A stretch of DNA of 64,000 bases from Bacillota bacterium (lineage in GTDB: Bacteria > Bacillota > Clostridia > Lachnospirales > Lachnospiraceae). This document shows positions 45,525 through 53,915 of the stretch, piece after piece. The notes beneath the pieces were generated by a model. The model saw only the letters and a program-made list of their open reading frames with translations, was not told the origin of the DNA and searched no databases. Where the stretch lies: positions 62,001 through 126,000 of the forward strand of contig JAEYFP010000039.1 in assembly GCA_023402845.1 (NCBI GenBank), written 5' to 3'. Within the stretch, counting starts at the first letter, position 1. Each line of letters begins with the position of its first letter. The translations under genes were made by a program, and so were the position numbers.

Positions 45525-46604
45525 ATGATGGAGAAGAAAAAGAAGATATTATTGCTGCTGCTGACAGCGGGAATGCTCCTTTTGTTTGTCGGCTGCGGAA
45601 AAGAGGATGCGGTAGAGGCTGAAAACCAGGGACTTAATCAAGGACTTAAGGTTGAGGAGGAGGCTGCGCCGGTTATCATTTCTACCGAGGTCAGTGAGCT
45701 GTATCAGAGTCAGACACTGATGATGGAGATGCTTGTGAATGAGGACTGTGTGATTGAAGATACGGGTGATACGGTCATGATAGCTACACCCGACGGCTTT
45801 GCACAGGTCGGTGTTTCCTTTATACCGGGTATTCAGAATTTAGGGGCAACTGCGGAGCTGATTCCGGCTGTTCTTGAAAGTAATAATGGGGTTCCCCAGG
45901 AAGTCAAGGATGGTGTGATCTTCGGTGAACGCGCAAAGCATTGCACTTATACAATACCGGATGAGGAGGGGGGCGCAGTTCAGGGATTTTTTGCTACCGC
46001 AATTGTCAACTCTTCCCTTTATATGCTGGATGTGGAGTTTGCAATGGATTGTACCGATGAGGATGCGGAGCTGATTACGAATGTGTTTTCGTCTATGAAT
46101 GTTCTGACACCGACAAGTGTCAACCAGGAGGCAAAAACGGCAACCTATGAAACAAAATATCCGGAAGCCAAGCCTGCAAAGGCTGCTGAGAAAACCTATC
46201 AGCCGGTTGTGGAATGGGTATATTTGCCCTACTACTATTACGCATGGGATTATGACTTTGATTACAGTACCTATGATTCGGCATTTTATGAGCCGGACTG
46301 GAATTATTATACGGATGGAAACTGGTGGAGCTGGTCATGGGATGAGGACGGCAGCTGGGGCTTCTATGATGAATATGGTGATTGGTATGCGGAGGATTAC
46401 TACAGCTACTATGACGATTATTATGATTATGATCCTTACAGCGATCCGGGCGATTATTATTATGAGGAGGAATACAGTGATCCCGGCGACTACTATTACG
46501 AGGAGGAATACAGCGATCCGGGCGATTATTATTATGAGGAGGAATACAGCGATCCCGGCGACTATTACGAGGAGTCGTATGACGACTATGGGGATTACTA
46601 TTAA
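45525..46604 (+). CDS. Lipoprotein with Tyr/Asp/Glu-rich tandem-repeat tail
   Basis: 359 residues. A basic N terminus and hydrophobic segment end in lipobox L-F-V-G-C. Residues ~50-195 form a globular domain (VIISTEVSELYQSQTLMMEM, MIATPDGFAQVGVSFIPGIQ) I cannot assign. From about residue 225 the protein is extremely rich in Tyr, Trp, Asp and Glu and ends with nearly four copies of a 12-residue unit, YSDPGDYYYEEE. The tail is strongly acidic and aromatic, suggesting metal, polysaccharide or cell-wall binding; this is inference. AGGAGG precedes ATG 45525/45528. Likely controlled by the LuxR-type regulator upstream. Confidence 0.85.
   Translation: MMEKKKKILLLLLTAGMLLLFVGCGKEDAVEAENQGLNQGLKVEEEAAPVIISTEVSELYQSQTLMMEMLVNEDCVIEDTGDTVMIATPDGFAQVGVSFIPGIQNLGATAELIPAVLESNNGVPQEVKDGVIFGERAKHCTYTIPDEEGGAVQGFFATAIVNSSLYMLDVEFAMDCTDEDAELITNVFSSMNVLTPTSVNQEAKTATYETKYPEAKPAKAAEKTYQPVVEWVYLPYYYYAWDYDFDYSTYDSAFYEPDWNYYTDGNWWSWSWDEDGSWGFYDEYGDWYAEDYYSYYDDYYDYDPYSDPGDYYYEEEYSDPGDYYYEEEYSDPGDYYYEEEYSDPGDYYEESYDDYGDYY
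46437..46577 (+). repeat. 36-bp in-frame tandem repeat, about 3.9 copies
   Basis: Units start at 46437, 46473, 46509 and 46545. Units 1 and 3 share codon choices (GATCCGGGCGATTATTAT), as do units 2 and 4 (GATCCCGGCGACTA), suggesting duplication of a 72-bp pair. Each unit encodes YSDPGDYYYEEE; the last is shortened. Confidence 0.9.
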
Positions 46605-46743
46605 AAAGCTGCTATTCTGCTTCCGGCTTGCATTCTGTCTTTCTATGATTTATACTGATTACGACATATGTTATTCATCTCCCGGATACGGGGGATTTAA
46701 CTGAAGCGAAATCAATTTGCTCACTATTGAAGGAGGAAACCGT

Positions 46744-47199
46744 ATGCTGCAAACAGGAAGTAAGGCACCCGCATTTACGCTGCCCAATCAGGATGGAAAG
46801 GAGATTTCCCTTTCCGATTATAAAGGTCAGAAGGTGGTTTTATATTTTTATCCAAAGGACGATACACCGGGCTGTACAAAGCAGGCATGTAACTTTTCAG
46901 AACTGTATCCCGATTTTATGGAAAAAGGTGCGGTTGTTTTAGGAGTCAGCAAGGACTCGGTGGATTCCCATAAAAAATTTGCTCAAAAGTATCATCTCTC
47001 CTTTACGCTGCTGTCTGATCCGGAATTAACAGCGATTCAGGCATATGACGTATGGCAGGAAAAAAATGCGTACGGCAAAAAGTCAATGGGTGTTGTCAGG
47101 ACGACCTATCTGATCGATGAGGAGGGAATGATAGCAAAAGCATTTTCTAAAGTGAATGCCGAAGAAAACCCAATGGATATGCTAAAAGAGCTCTCTTAA
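46744..47199 (+). CDS. bcp: Thioredoxin-dependent peroxiredoxin, BCP/PrxQ type
   Basis: 151 residues, the usual size. Peroxidatic Cys in YPKDDTPGCTKQACNF, with a second Cys five residues later, the arrangement of PrxQ enzymes. Reduces hydrogen peroxide and organic hydroperoxides with thioredoxin. The C-terminal MGVVRTTYLIDEEG is also typical. AAGGAGG precedes ATG 46744; earlier TTG codons are rejected. Single gene. Confidence 0.93.
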   Translation: MLQTGSKAPAFTLPNQDGKEISLSDYKGQKVVLYFYPKDDTPGCTKQACNFSELYPDFMEKGAVVLGVSKDSVDSHKKFAQKYHLSFTLLSDPELTAIQAYDVWQEKNAYGKKSMGVVRTTYLIDEEGMIAKAFSKVNAEENPMDMLKELS

Positions 47200-47292
47200 T
47201 TTACTAAATATTGTTATAGAATTTATTGGATGTCAAGATATAGGTATACTTTTTCATAAAAGTAGTTTATAATATAATAAATGGATACAGAT

Positions 47293-47314
47293 AGAACTTC
47301 CAAAAGGAGGTTCT
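47293..47314 (+). promoter_or_regulatory. Hairpin covering a strong ribosome binding site (or terminator of bcp)
   Basis: AGAACTTCC (47293-47301) pairs with GGAGGTTCT (47306-47314) around AAAA; the right arm contains the AAAGGAGG sequence of the small frame at 47321. ATTTGTTTGTTT follows, so it could instead be the bcp terminator. TATAAT at 47268-47273, with no good -35, could start a transcript just before it. Confidence 0.45.
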
Positions 47315-47320
47315 ATTTGT

Positions 47321-47410
47321 TTGTTTCGGCAGGATATTGATGCCGCCATTTTTTGTATTGAACAGACAGAAAGGATTATCACTGATATCAGAAGCAAATA
47401 CAGGGAGTAA
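47321..47410 (+). CDS. Possible 29-residue leader peptide upstream of the carboxypeptidase gene
   Basis: A TTG start ten bases after AAAAGGAGG opens a frame reading MFRQDIDAAIFCIEQTERII then TDIRSKYRE and TAA, ending four bases before the dacA-like ATG. The peptide looks amphipathic and helical. Weak points are the TTG start and the chance that the ribosome binding site is only part of a terminator stem. Confidence 0.35.
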   Translation: MFRQDIDAAIFCIEQTERIITDIRSKYRE

Positions 47411-47414
47411 ATAA

Positions 47415-48587
47415 ATGGAAGAATTATACGATGAGGACGAGGACGAACAGGCGCGCATACGCCGAAGCCGCCGCGCACAGCGTATGGCAGAAATGCGGAG
47501 GAATAAGCAGAAACAGCGTTTGCTGCGAATGCTTTTTAGAAAGTCAGTTCCGTTTATTATGGGGACTGCAATTGTACTGATTTTTATTTTTGGATTTAGG
47601 AATTTATTTCATAAGTCCGCGGCGGCTTCGGATCTTGAGCCGGAAAAAATATCTGCTGCAGAGACGGAGAACACAGGTCTGGAAATCCGGGCAGCAGGAA
47701 TGGAAAGTGTGTCGGAAAATGAAGCGGAGCAGCCGGCAGAGGATGCAGAAACAGAAGAAGAGCCGGCACTTCCGGTCTATTATGCGGAGGCAACGGATGC
47801 GACTGCATCGCTTGGAGAGGATGTGATCAGCAGTCAGGCGATTTTGATCGATAAGGGTATGAATCAAATTGTTGCGCAAAGGGATGCAAAAACAATCATT
47901 AATCCGGCATCAATGACAAAGATTCTGACTATTTTAGTAGCTGCCGAGCAGGTGGAAAATTTGGACGATACGTTTACGATCACGATTGATATTACTGATT
48001 ACAGTTATACGAATGACTGCAGCATTGTTGGATTTGCAGAAAATGAAACCGTTACGGTACGGGATTTGTTTTACGGTACGATTTTGCCCTCCGGTGCAGA
48101 TGCCGCAATCGGGCTTGCAACCTATGTAGCCGGCTCTCAGGAGGCGTTTGTGGAGTTGATGAATCAAAAGCTTTACGAGCTTGGGCTTTCCGAAACAGCA
48201 CATTTCACAAACGTCGTGGGCATTTATGATGAAAATCATTACTGCACAGTTTATGACATGGCAATGATTCTTTCAGCGGCTGTTGACAATGAGCTGTGCC
48301 GGGAGGTGCTGTCGGCGCATACGTATACGACGTCTTCGACGGAGCAGCATCCGGATGGAATTACGGTTTCCAACTGGTTTTTGCGCCGCATTGAGGATAA
48401 GGACAGCGGCGGAGAGGTGCTGTGCGGCAAGACAGGGTACGTGGCGCAGTCGGGCAACTGTTCGGCAAGCATTGCTCTGGATGCCGACGGGAATGAATAT
48501 ATTTGTGTAACGGTGAATTCGAACAGCGCATGGCGCTGTATTTATGACCATGTGGCGATTTATAAACAGTTCTTACCGCAGGGATAA
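47415..48587 (+). CDS. D-alanyl-D-alanine carboxypeptidase (DacA/PBP5 family)
   Basis: 390 residues. A very basic, charged N terminus (~45 residues), one transmembrane helix (VPFIMGTAIVLIFIFGF), an acidic linker, then the extracellular peptidase S11 domain: S-M-T-K catalytic motif near residue 166, a second motif S-G-A-D-A in place of the usual SxN, and C-G-K-T-G. It trims the terminal D-Ala from peptidoglycan stems. The long cytoplasmic tail and N-terminal anchor differ from PBP5, which is anchored at its C terminus. Its own GGGAG lies 7-11 bases before ATG 47415. Confidence 0.9.
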   Translation: MEELYDEDEDEQARIRRSRRAQRMAEMRRNKQKQRLLRMLFRKSVPFIMGTAIVLIFIFGFRNLFHKSAAASDLEPEKISAAETENTGLEIRAAGMESVSENEAEQPAEDAETEEEPALPVYYAEATDATASLGEDVISSQAILIDKGMNQIVAQRDAKTIINPASMTKILTILVAAEQVENLDDTFTITIDITDYSYTNDCSIVGFAENETVTVRDLFYGTILPSGADAAIGLATYVAGSQEAFVELMNQKLYELGLSETAHFTNVVGIYDENHYCTVYDMAMILSAAVDNELCREVLSAHTYTTSSTEQHPDGITVSNWFLRRIEDKDSGGEVLCGKTGYVAQSGNCSASIALDADGNEYICVTVNSNSAWRCIYDHVAIYKQFLPQG

Positions 48588-48591
48588 TTAA

Positions 48592-49494
48592 ATGAAAGAA
48601 AACACAGGATGTATGCTCTGCCCGCGCCGGTGCGGTGCGGACAGGGCTGTAACAACGGGCATATGCGGGGTTTATGAGCGGATAAAGGTGGCGCGTGCGG
48701 CTCTCCATGAATGGGAAGAACCATGCATTTCCGGTACGAACGGTTCCGGGACGGTTTTCTTTTCGGGCTGCGCTCTGCACTGTGTATATTGTCAAAACAG
48801 GCAGATCTCAGATGGAGCGGCAGGTATCGAGATGACGCCGCTGCAGCTGGCGGACATTTTTTTGAGGCTTCAGAATGAGGGAGCACATAATATTAATCTT
48901 GTGACTTCCGCACATTACATTGATGCACTCATTCCGGCCCTGCTATATGCAAAGGAAAAAGGACTTCACATTCCGGTCGTATATAATACAGGCTCCTACG
49001 AACTGGTTGATACGCTGAAGCGTCTCGAGGGGCTGATTGATGTCTGGCTGCCGGATATAAAATATATTGATGAAACGGCTGCAGCACTTTATTCAAATGC
49101 GCCGGATTACTTTACTGTGGCATCCGCGGCCATTGCAGAAATGCACCGTCAGGCGGGAGGGCCGGTATTTGATGAAAACGGTTTGATGATAAAGGGCGTA
49201 CTGATACGCCACCTCGTACTGCCGGGGCAGACGAAGGCGGCAAAGCGAATCCTTAAGTATCTTTATGAAACATATGGGAATTCTGTTTATATCAGTATTA
49301 TGAGCCAGTATACACCGCTCCTCAAAGGAGAAGCGGCAAACAGATACCCGGAGCTTACACGCCGAGTTACGAAACGTGAATATGATTCTGTTGTAAATGA
49401 GGCGATTTCTCTTGGCCTGGAAAATGCATTTATACAGGAAGGAAACGCAGCGAAGGAGAGCTTCATTCCCGCTTTTGACGGGACAGGGGTTTAG
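48592..49494 (+). CDS. Radical SAM protein, PflA-like
   Basis: 300 residues. An N-terminal Cys cluster (CMLCPRRCG...GICGV) precedes the radical SAM motif C-A-L-H-C-V-Y-C (CX3CX2C) that holds the iron-sulfur cluster. The family is related to pyruvate-formate-lyase activating enzyme and is widespread in anaerobes, mostly without known substrate. It starts four bases after the carboxypeptidase stop and is probably co-transcribed. The 3' end overlaps the converging fusion gene by 32 bases. Confidence 0.88.
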   Translation: MKENTGCMLCPRRCGADRAVTTGICGVYERIKVARAALHEWEEPCISGTNGSGTVFFSGCALHCVYCQNRQISDGAAGIEMTPLQLADIFLRLQNEGAHNINLVTSAHYIDALIPALLYAKEKGLHIPVVYNTGSYELVDTLKRLEGLIDVWLPDIKYIDETAAALYSNAPDYFTVASAAIAEMHRQAGGPVFDENGLMIKGVLIRHLVLPGQTKAAKRILKYLYETYGNSVYISIMSQYTPLLKGEAANRYPELTRRVTKREYDSVVNEAISLGLENAFIQEGNAAKESFIPAFDGTGV

Positions 49495-50851
49495 GCACCT
49501 CAAAAAGTTCTTCGCGCCAGGCTTCTTCCAGCTTTTCCAGGGAAAACAGGGCGTTGGCAGGACTTGTGGAGGGACATTTGACGATTTCCCGTCCGGTCTG
49601 TTCCTTACAGTATTTTTCATAGAGCTTATAAGCCTTATCGCCGTTAGCGATAATTTTTTTGATATTGGCGGCACGCAGTACTTTATTTAAGTCGGTTGGG
49701 ATGACATTGCGAATGCTGCTGTCACTCGATCCCTTAATATCACAGGCAGCTACGACATCCCAAATAGCAAGCTCATGTTTGAGCAGCAGTTCCTTTTTTT
49801 CTTCGATCGTTTCGGGCATAGCTTCCTTTGTCAGGCGGGACAGCAGCTGCCAAAAACGGTTTTGCGTATGGCCGTAATAGAAATTCCCTTCCCGTGATTT
49901 AACGGAAGGAAAGCTTCCTAAAATCAGAACACGGGAATGCTCGTCAAAGACAGGTGCAAACGTATGCTTTACCCGCGTATAGCCGGTCGGAACCTCTTCT
50001 ATGTAATCTTCCTCATCAAGTTTTATCCTTTTTTTGCTCAGACGTCCCGCAACATTTCCATCTTTTGCAAATGCCACGGCAAATGCGTTGATCTGCATTT
50101 TATTTTCTTCATACAACCCCATGCTTTGATAGAGATCCTTGTACACCTCAAGCAGACGGAACTTGAATTTGACAACACTTGCCTTTTTCCAGTCGGTGCT
50201 TGCGAGACTGCCCTTGCGTTTCATATAATAATAGATCGGTGTCTGAATGGCTGTAAACCGCTCAGCATGGCGGATATAGGAGAGATTGAACAAAAAATCC
50301 TCACACCAGCTCAGTTCCGTATCCATATAAAGCTGATGCTGCAGGATGATGCTTTTGCGAAACAGCTTGTTCCACAAAACACCGTAATAAAAATCGGCAG
50401 GATTCTCCATCATATATTCCGCAAACTGTTCGCGTGTCAGAAGACCGCGCTCCCGGATATGCTGTTTTTCAGTAAAAACGGCGCCGTCCACCCGGTAAAA
50501 ATCGGCGATGACGAGGTCACAATCATGCTTGAGAGCAAAGTAGACGAACATTTCCGTGGCATCGGGTGACAGCCAGTCGTCGCTGTCCAGAAATTGCAGA
50601 TATTTGCCGCCCGCGAGCGCAATTGCCTGATTTCTTGTGTCCGAGACACCCGTATTTTCTTTGTCTATCACACGGAAACGGCTGTCCATTCGTTCATATT
50701 CACGGCAAATTTCCAGACTGCCGTCTGTGCTTCCGTCGTTCATCAGTAATATTTCCATGTCCTGATAGGTCTGTTCCATCGCGCTGTTTAAGCAGCGGCG
50801 CAAATAATTTTCTGCATTATAGATCGGAATGATCAAGGTAACAGTCGGCAT
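49463..50851 (-). CDS. Fusion: GT2 glycosyltransferase plus hypoxanthine-DNA (deoxyinosine) glycosylase
   Basis: 462 residues in one uninterrupted frame. Residues ~1-280 are a GT-A glycosyltransferase: TLIIPIYNAENYLRRCLNSA, LLMNDGSTDGS, and D-S-D-D-W as the metal motif, with no membrane segment. Residues ~288-455 match DNA-deoxyinosine glycosylases of the uracil-DNA glycosylase superfamily: VLILGSFPSVKSREGNFYYG, HTQNRFWQLL, IWDVVAACDIKGSSDSSIRN and CPSTSPANA. The second part would remove hypoxanthine from DNA. The ATG at 50851 follows GAGG on the minus strand. A true fusion of unrelated activities is surprising; both halves look intact. Confidence 0.85.
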   Translation of the reverse strand: MPTVTLIIPIYNAENYLRRCLNSAMEQTYQDMEILLMNDGSTDGSLEICREYERMDSRFRVIDKENTGVSDTRNQAIALAGGKYLQFLDSDDWLSPDATEMFVYFALKHDCDLVIADFYRVDGAVFTEKQHIRERGLLTREQFAEYMMENPADFYYGVLWNKLFRKSIILQHQLYMDTELSWCEDFLFNLSYIRHAERFTAIQTPIYYYMKRKGSLASTDWKKASVVKFKFRLLEVYKDLYQSMGLYEENKMQINAFAVAFAKDGNVAGRLSKKRIKLDEEDYIEEVPTGYTRVKHTFAPVFDEHSRVLILGSFPSVKSREGNFYYGHTQNRFWQLLSRLTKEAMPETIEEKKELLLKHELAIWDVVAACDIKGSSDSSIRNVIPTDLNKVLRAANIKKIIANGDKAYKLYEKYCKEQTGREIVKCPSTSPANALFSLEKLEEAWREELFEVPKPLSRQKRE

Positions 50852-50930
50852 CTTTTTATCCTCGATTAAATAAAACAACAAAATTCAGGTTTCCTTGTTC
50901 TGTTGTTAAAACAACATACATACTGCCTAA

Positions 50931-50959
50931 ATTTTAGTATACTGTTTTCAGAAAGTCAA
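50931..50959 (-). promoter_or_regulatory. Promoter of the glycosyltransferase-glycosylase fusion gene
   Basis: On the minus strand, TTGACT (50959-50954) and TAAAAT (50936-50931) are 17 bases apart, about 80 bases before the start. A GTTGTT-AA-AACAAC palindrome (50902-50915) lies at the expected start of transcription and may be an operator. Confidence 0.6.
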
Positions 50960-51077
50960 GAAAACGTCCGCATCCCCGATTTAAATAAAACATTATATTT
51001 TCTATTTCAAAGTGTAAATATTTGATGTAAAATGAGCTATAGGAAATTTCACCGTTAATCCGGCAGAGGAAAGAATA

Positions 51078-51920
51078 ATGTTAAAAACACTCTATTTGGA
51101 GCAGATTCAGACGCTGGAAGCGTATGTTAAGCCGCATATTTTGGAATATATCAAGCAAGGGCAGATGGGAAACTTCGAAGCGTTTGAGGAGTTTTGCGTG
51201 ATGGCGTTTGATTGGTATGACATTTCTTCAGATGAACGGGAAACGCATCCGTTGTTCATTTATTTTAACAGGAAGGAGCTCTTTTTTCTTTGCGGAGATT
51301 CGCGGATGCTTAACCGGGTAAAGGAGATTATCGCTGAAGAACGTGAGGAGGAAGAGGAGGATAATGCGCTCTTGCTATACCGCTTTTTCGCAAGGCTTTT
51401 AAAGGGGGATCGAATTTATCTGGATCGTTTTGAAAAGGCGGTGACGGATGCGGAGGATGAAATGCTTACCGGTTCCGGAAGGGAATATTTACAGAAGATT
51501 ATCGAATTTAGGAAGGCACTTTTGGAACTGAAAAGTTATTACGAAGAGCTGGCCGCCATTTTTGATGAAATGGAAGCGAATGATAATGGGCTTTTAGGGC
51601 CGGACGATACGAGGCGATTTCATATTCTCGGAAATCGGCTGGAGCGGTATTTAAACGAAGCCGGCAGCCTGAGGGAGTATGTTGCACAGATGAGAGAAGC
51701 GTACCAATCAAAGATTGATATTCAGCAAAATGAGCTGATGAAGCTGTTTACGGTGATTACGACGATTTTCCTGCCTCTGACGCTGCTTGCCGGATGGTAT
51801 GGGATGAACTTCCATATGCCGGAGTTTTCTTGGGCATATGGATACCAGGCAGTTATTGCGGCAGGTATTTTGATTGTAACAGGGCTGCTGCTGTTTTTTA
51901 AAAAGAAGAAGTGGCTGTGA
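51078..51920 (+). CDS. CorA-family magnesium/divalent cation channel
   Basis: 280 residues. A long cytoplasmic alpha/beta-helical region with an acidic run (EEREEEEEDN) is followed by two C-terminal transmembrane helices joined by the CorA selectivity motif Y-G-M-N-F, and a basic C terminus (FFKKKKW). A pentameric channel for Mg2+ uptake is expected. Single gene; GAGGAAAG precedes ATG 51078. Confidence 0.9.
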   Translation: MLKTLYLEQIQTLEAYVKPHILEYIKQGQMGNFEAFEEFCVMAFDWYDISSDERETHPLFIYFNRKELFFLCGDSRMLNRVKEIIAEEREEEEEDNALLLYRFFARLLKGDRIYLDRFEKAVTDAEDEMLTGSGREYLQKIIEFRKALLELKSYYEELAAIFDEMEANDNGLLGPDDTRRFHILGNRLERYLNEAGSLREYVAQMREAYQSKIDIQQNELMKLFTVITTIFLPLTLLAGWYGMNFHMPEFSWAYGYQAVIAAGILIVTGLLLFFKKKKWL

Positions 51921-52012
51921 AGCTTGCTATCTGCACAGACAGGGAAATTGGGCAGACTTGACACAAGGCTGATTCCATGCATATAGTTAATAGTAAGGAA
52001 AGCAGATAGGGA

Positions 52013-53026
52013 ATGGAGAATGGGAATTTGAAAGCAGCAGATATGCATTGCGATACAATTACGGAGCTATGGGACAGACAAAAGGAAGGGAAGCAGGAAG
52101 ATCTTCTTCATAATTCATTGCAGATCGACTTGGAAAAACTGCAGGCAGGAGATTATATGCTGCAGAATTTTGCGATGTTTGTACACTTAAAGCGTCATGC
52201 GGATCCATTTGAAGCGTTTATGAAATACAGCGATCTTTTCTATCGGGAAATTGAAAAACATGCCACATGTATTGGTATGGTAAGCTGCTTTCGTGATATT
52301 GAAGAAAATCGGGAGCAGGGGAAATTATCGGCAATGCTTACGGTGGAAGAGGGCGGTGTCTGCAAGGGAAGTCTGGAATTACTGCGCAGCCTGTATCGCA
52401 TGGGGGTACGAATGATGACGCTTGTCTGGAATTATGAAAATGAGCTTGGATTCCCGAATTGTACAGAGGATCCAGAAGACAGCGGACAGTTTCGTTTTTA
52501 TCCGGAGAAGAAACGCGGGCTGAAGGAACGGGGGTTTGTTTTTCTTGAGGAGATGGAGAGACTTGGAATGATCATTGATGTGTCCCATTTATCAGATGCA
52601 GGCTTTTATGATGTCTTGCAGAATACAAAAAAACCGTTTGTGGCAAGTCATTCCAATGCAAGAGCATTATGCGGACACAGCAGGAATCTTGATGATGATA
52701 TGATCAGGGCTCTGGCGCAGCGCGGCGGAGTGATCGGACTGAATTACAATGCGGACTTTTTGGCTGAGAGGAAGGAACAGGAGACCTTGTGCAGAAGCAC
52801 TGTCCGTAAAATGGCTGAGCATGTGCGCCACCTTGTGAATACAGGCGGGATGGATTGCGTCGGATTGGGTTCTGATTTTGACGGAATTACAGGGGGACCC
52901 GAGCTGACGGACTGCAGTAAGCTTCCTTTGCTGGAGGAAGAACTTCGCAGACAGGGATTTCATGAAAGTGAAATTGAGGCTGTCTTTTATAAAAATGTGC
53001 TGCGGGTCTATAAGGAGCTGTTGTGA
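52013..53026 (+). CDS. Peptidase M19 (membrane dipeptidase family)
   Basis: 337 residues. Zinc ligands in ADMHCDT (H-x-D), a bridging Glu in MLTVEEGG, and His residues in IDVSHLSD and FVASHSNAR; GLGSDFDG near the end is also characteristic. Such enzymes hydrolyse dipeptides, often with a D-residue at the second position. There is no signal peptide, so despite the family name it is cytoplasmic. An in-frame TTG at 52028 with GGAG nine bases upstream may be the real start, giving the more usual beginning MKAADMHCDT. First gene of a peptide-scavenging locus, two bases before the next. Confidence 0.9.
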   Translation: MENGNLKAADMHCDTITELWDRQKEGKQEDLLHNSLQIDLEKLQAGDYMLQNFAMFVHLKRHADPFEAFMKYSDLFYREIEKHATCIGMVSCFRDIEENREQGKLSAMLTVEEGGVCKGSLELLRSLYRMGVRMMTLVWNYENELGFPNCTEDPEDSGQFRFYPEKKRGLKERGFVFLEEMERLGMIIDVSHLSDAGFYDVLQNTKKPFVASHSNARALCGHSRNLDDDMIRALAQRGGVIGLNYNADFLAERKEQETLCRSTVRKMAEHVRHLVNTGGMDCVGLGSDFDGITGGPELTDCSKLPLLEEELRRQGFHESEIEAVFYKNVLRVYKELL

Positions 53027-53027
53027 A

Positions 53028-53876
53028 ATGGATGAAAGACTTACACTTGAAAAACGTATCGGGGCCGAACTAAAAAGCTATGACGGCACGATGGGAATTT
53101 ACATTAATGATTTTAAGGGAAACTGCATAAGGATTCATGCGGAGGAAACGTTTGAAACAGCAAGTACGATAAAGATATTTATTTTGGCGGCACTGTATGA
53201 TGCGGTGGAAGAAGGAAGCCGTTCGCTTGAGGATATGCTGGAATATAAGCAGTGTCATGCCACAGAAGGAAGCGGTGTGCTTTTTGCACTGGAGCTTGGG
53301 ACTGTATTGTCGGTGAAGAATTTAGCGACTTTGATGATTATTGTCAGTGATAATGTTGCAACCAACCTATTAATTGATTATCTGGGCATCGATGCAATCA
53401 ATACGGTAATTAAAAAGCTGGGGTGTCAAAACACCAGGCTGCATCATTCTCTGCATTTTGAACAGTATTCTCAGCTGGGAACGACAACGCCTGAGGATTA
53501 TGCAAGGATGTTTGAGGGAATGGTGCGGGGAACACTGGTCAATAAGGCAGCATCGGAAGAAATGCTGGATATTTGCAGGAAGCAGCAGTACAATTCCATG
53601 CTCACAGGCAGTCTGCCGTCCTGTTTTACAGATCCGGATAATGGAGAAGGAGAGCTGATCTTATTTGCGTCCAAAAGCGGCAGCATGGATGCCTGCCGTA
53701 ATGATGGCGGGATTGTAACAACACCTTATGGCAGTTATGTAATTATTTTGTTGAATAAGAATTTCAGCGATCAAATGTATTATCCGAATCACCCGGCTGT
53801 TGTTTTCGGTGCACGTATCAGCAGATTGGTGTTTGACCAGTATTTGGCATTGGAGGGCAGGCTTAAAATAAATTGA
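53028..53876 (+). CDS. Cytoplasmic serine hydrolase with class A beta-lactamase fold (first)
   Basis: 282 residues. Active-site motif S-T-I-K in ETASTIKIF, S-D-N in IIVSDNVATNLLIDYLG, and K-S-G in FASKSGSMDA, in class A order. The E-x-x-L-N loop that deacylates beta-lactams is not visible (the region reads HFEQYSQLGTTTPED), so this is probably a peptidase or esterase rather than a beta-lactamase. No signal peptide. ATG 53028 overlaps the M19 stop region and follows TAAGGAG. The likely substrates are imported wall peptides, for example removal of terminal D-Ala; this is inference from neighbours. Confidence 0.82.
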   Translation: MDERLTLEKRIGAELKSYDGTMGIYINDFKGNCIRIHAEETFETASTIKIFILAALYDAVEEGSRSLEDMLEYKQCHATEGSGVLFALELGTVLSVKNLATLMIIVSDNVATNLLIDYLGIDAINTVIKKLGCQNTRLHHSLHFEQYSQLGTTTPEDYARMFEGMVRGTLVNKAASEEMLDICRKQQYNSMLTGSLPSCFTDPDNGEGELILFASKSGSMDACRNDGGIVTTPYGSYVIILLNKNFSDQMYYPNHPAVVFGARISRLVFDQYLALEGRLKIN

Positions 53877-53901
53877 CATCCGGGCAGGGGTGTGCTATAG
53901 T
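53873..53901 (+). promoter_or_regulatory. Strong promoter with extended -10
   Basis: TTGACA (53873-53878), 17-base spacer, TATAGT (53896-53901) preceded by TGC, an extended -10. It overlaps the stop codon of the previous gene. Confidence 0.85.
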
Positions 53902-53915
53902 ATATCATATTATAC

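Noticed and set aside
46437..46577. Regular repeats that could suggest a CRISPR array
   Set aside because: Units are directly adjacent, 36 bp, in frame and without variable spacers; they encode a protein repeat.
46117..46704. 195-codon frame overlapping the repeat lipoprotein in another frame
   Set aside because: It is a frame-shifted reading of the repeats, rich in Met, Thr, Ile and Arg, with no credible start.
53028..53876. Antibiotic-resistance beta-lactamase
   Set aside because: The class A fold motifs are present, but the deacylation loop and a signal peptide are missing and the neighbours indicate peptide metabolism.
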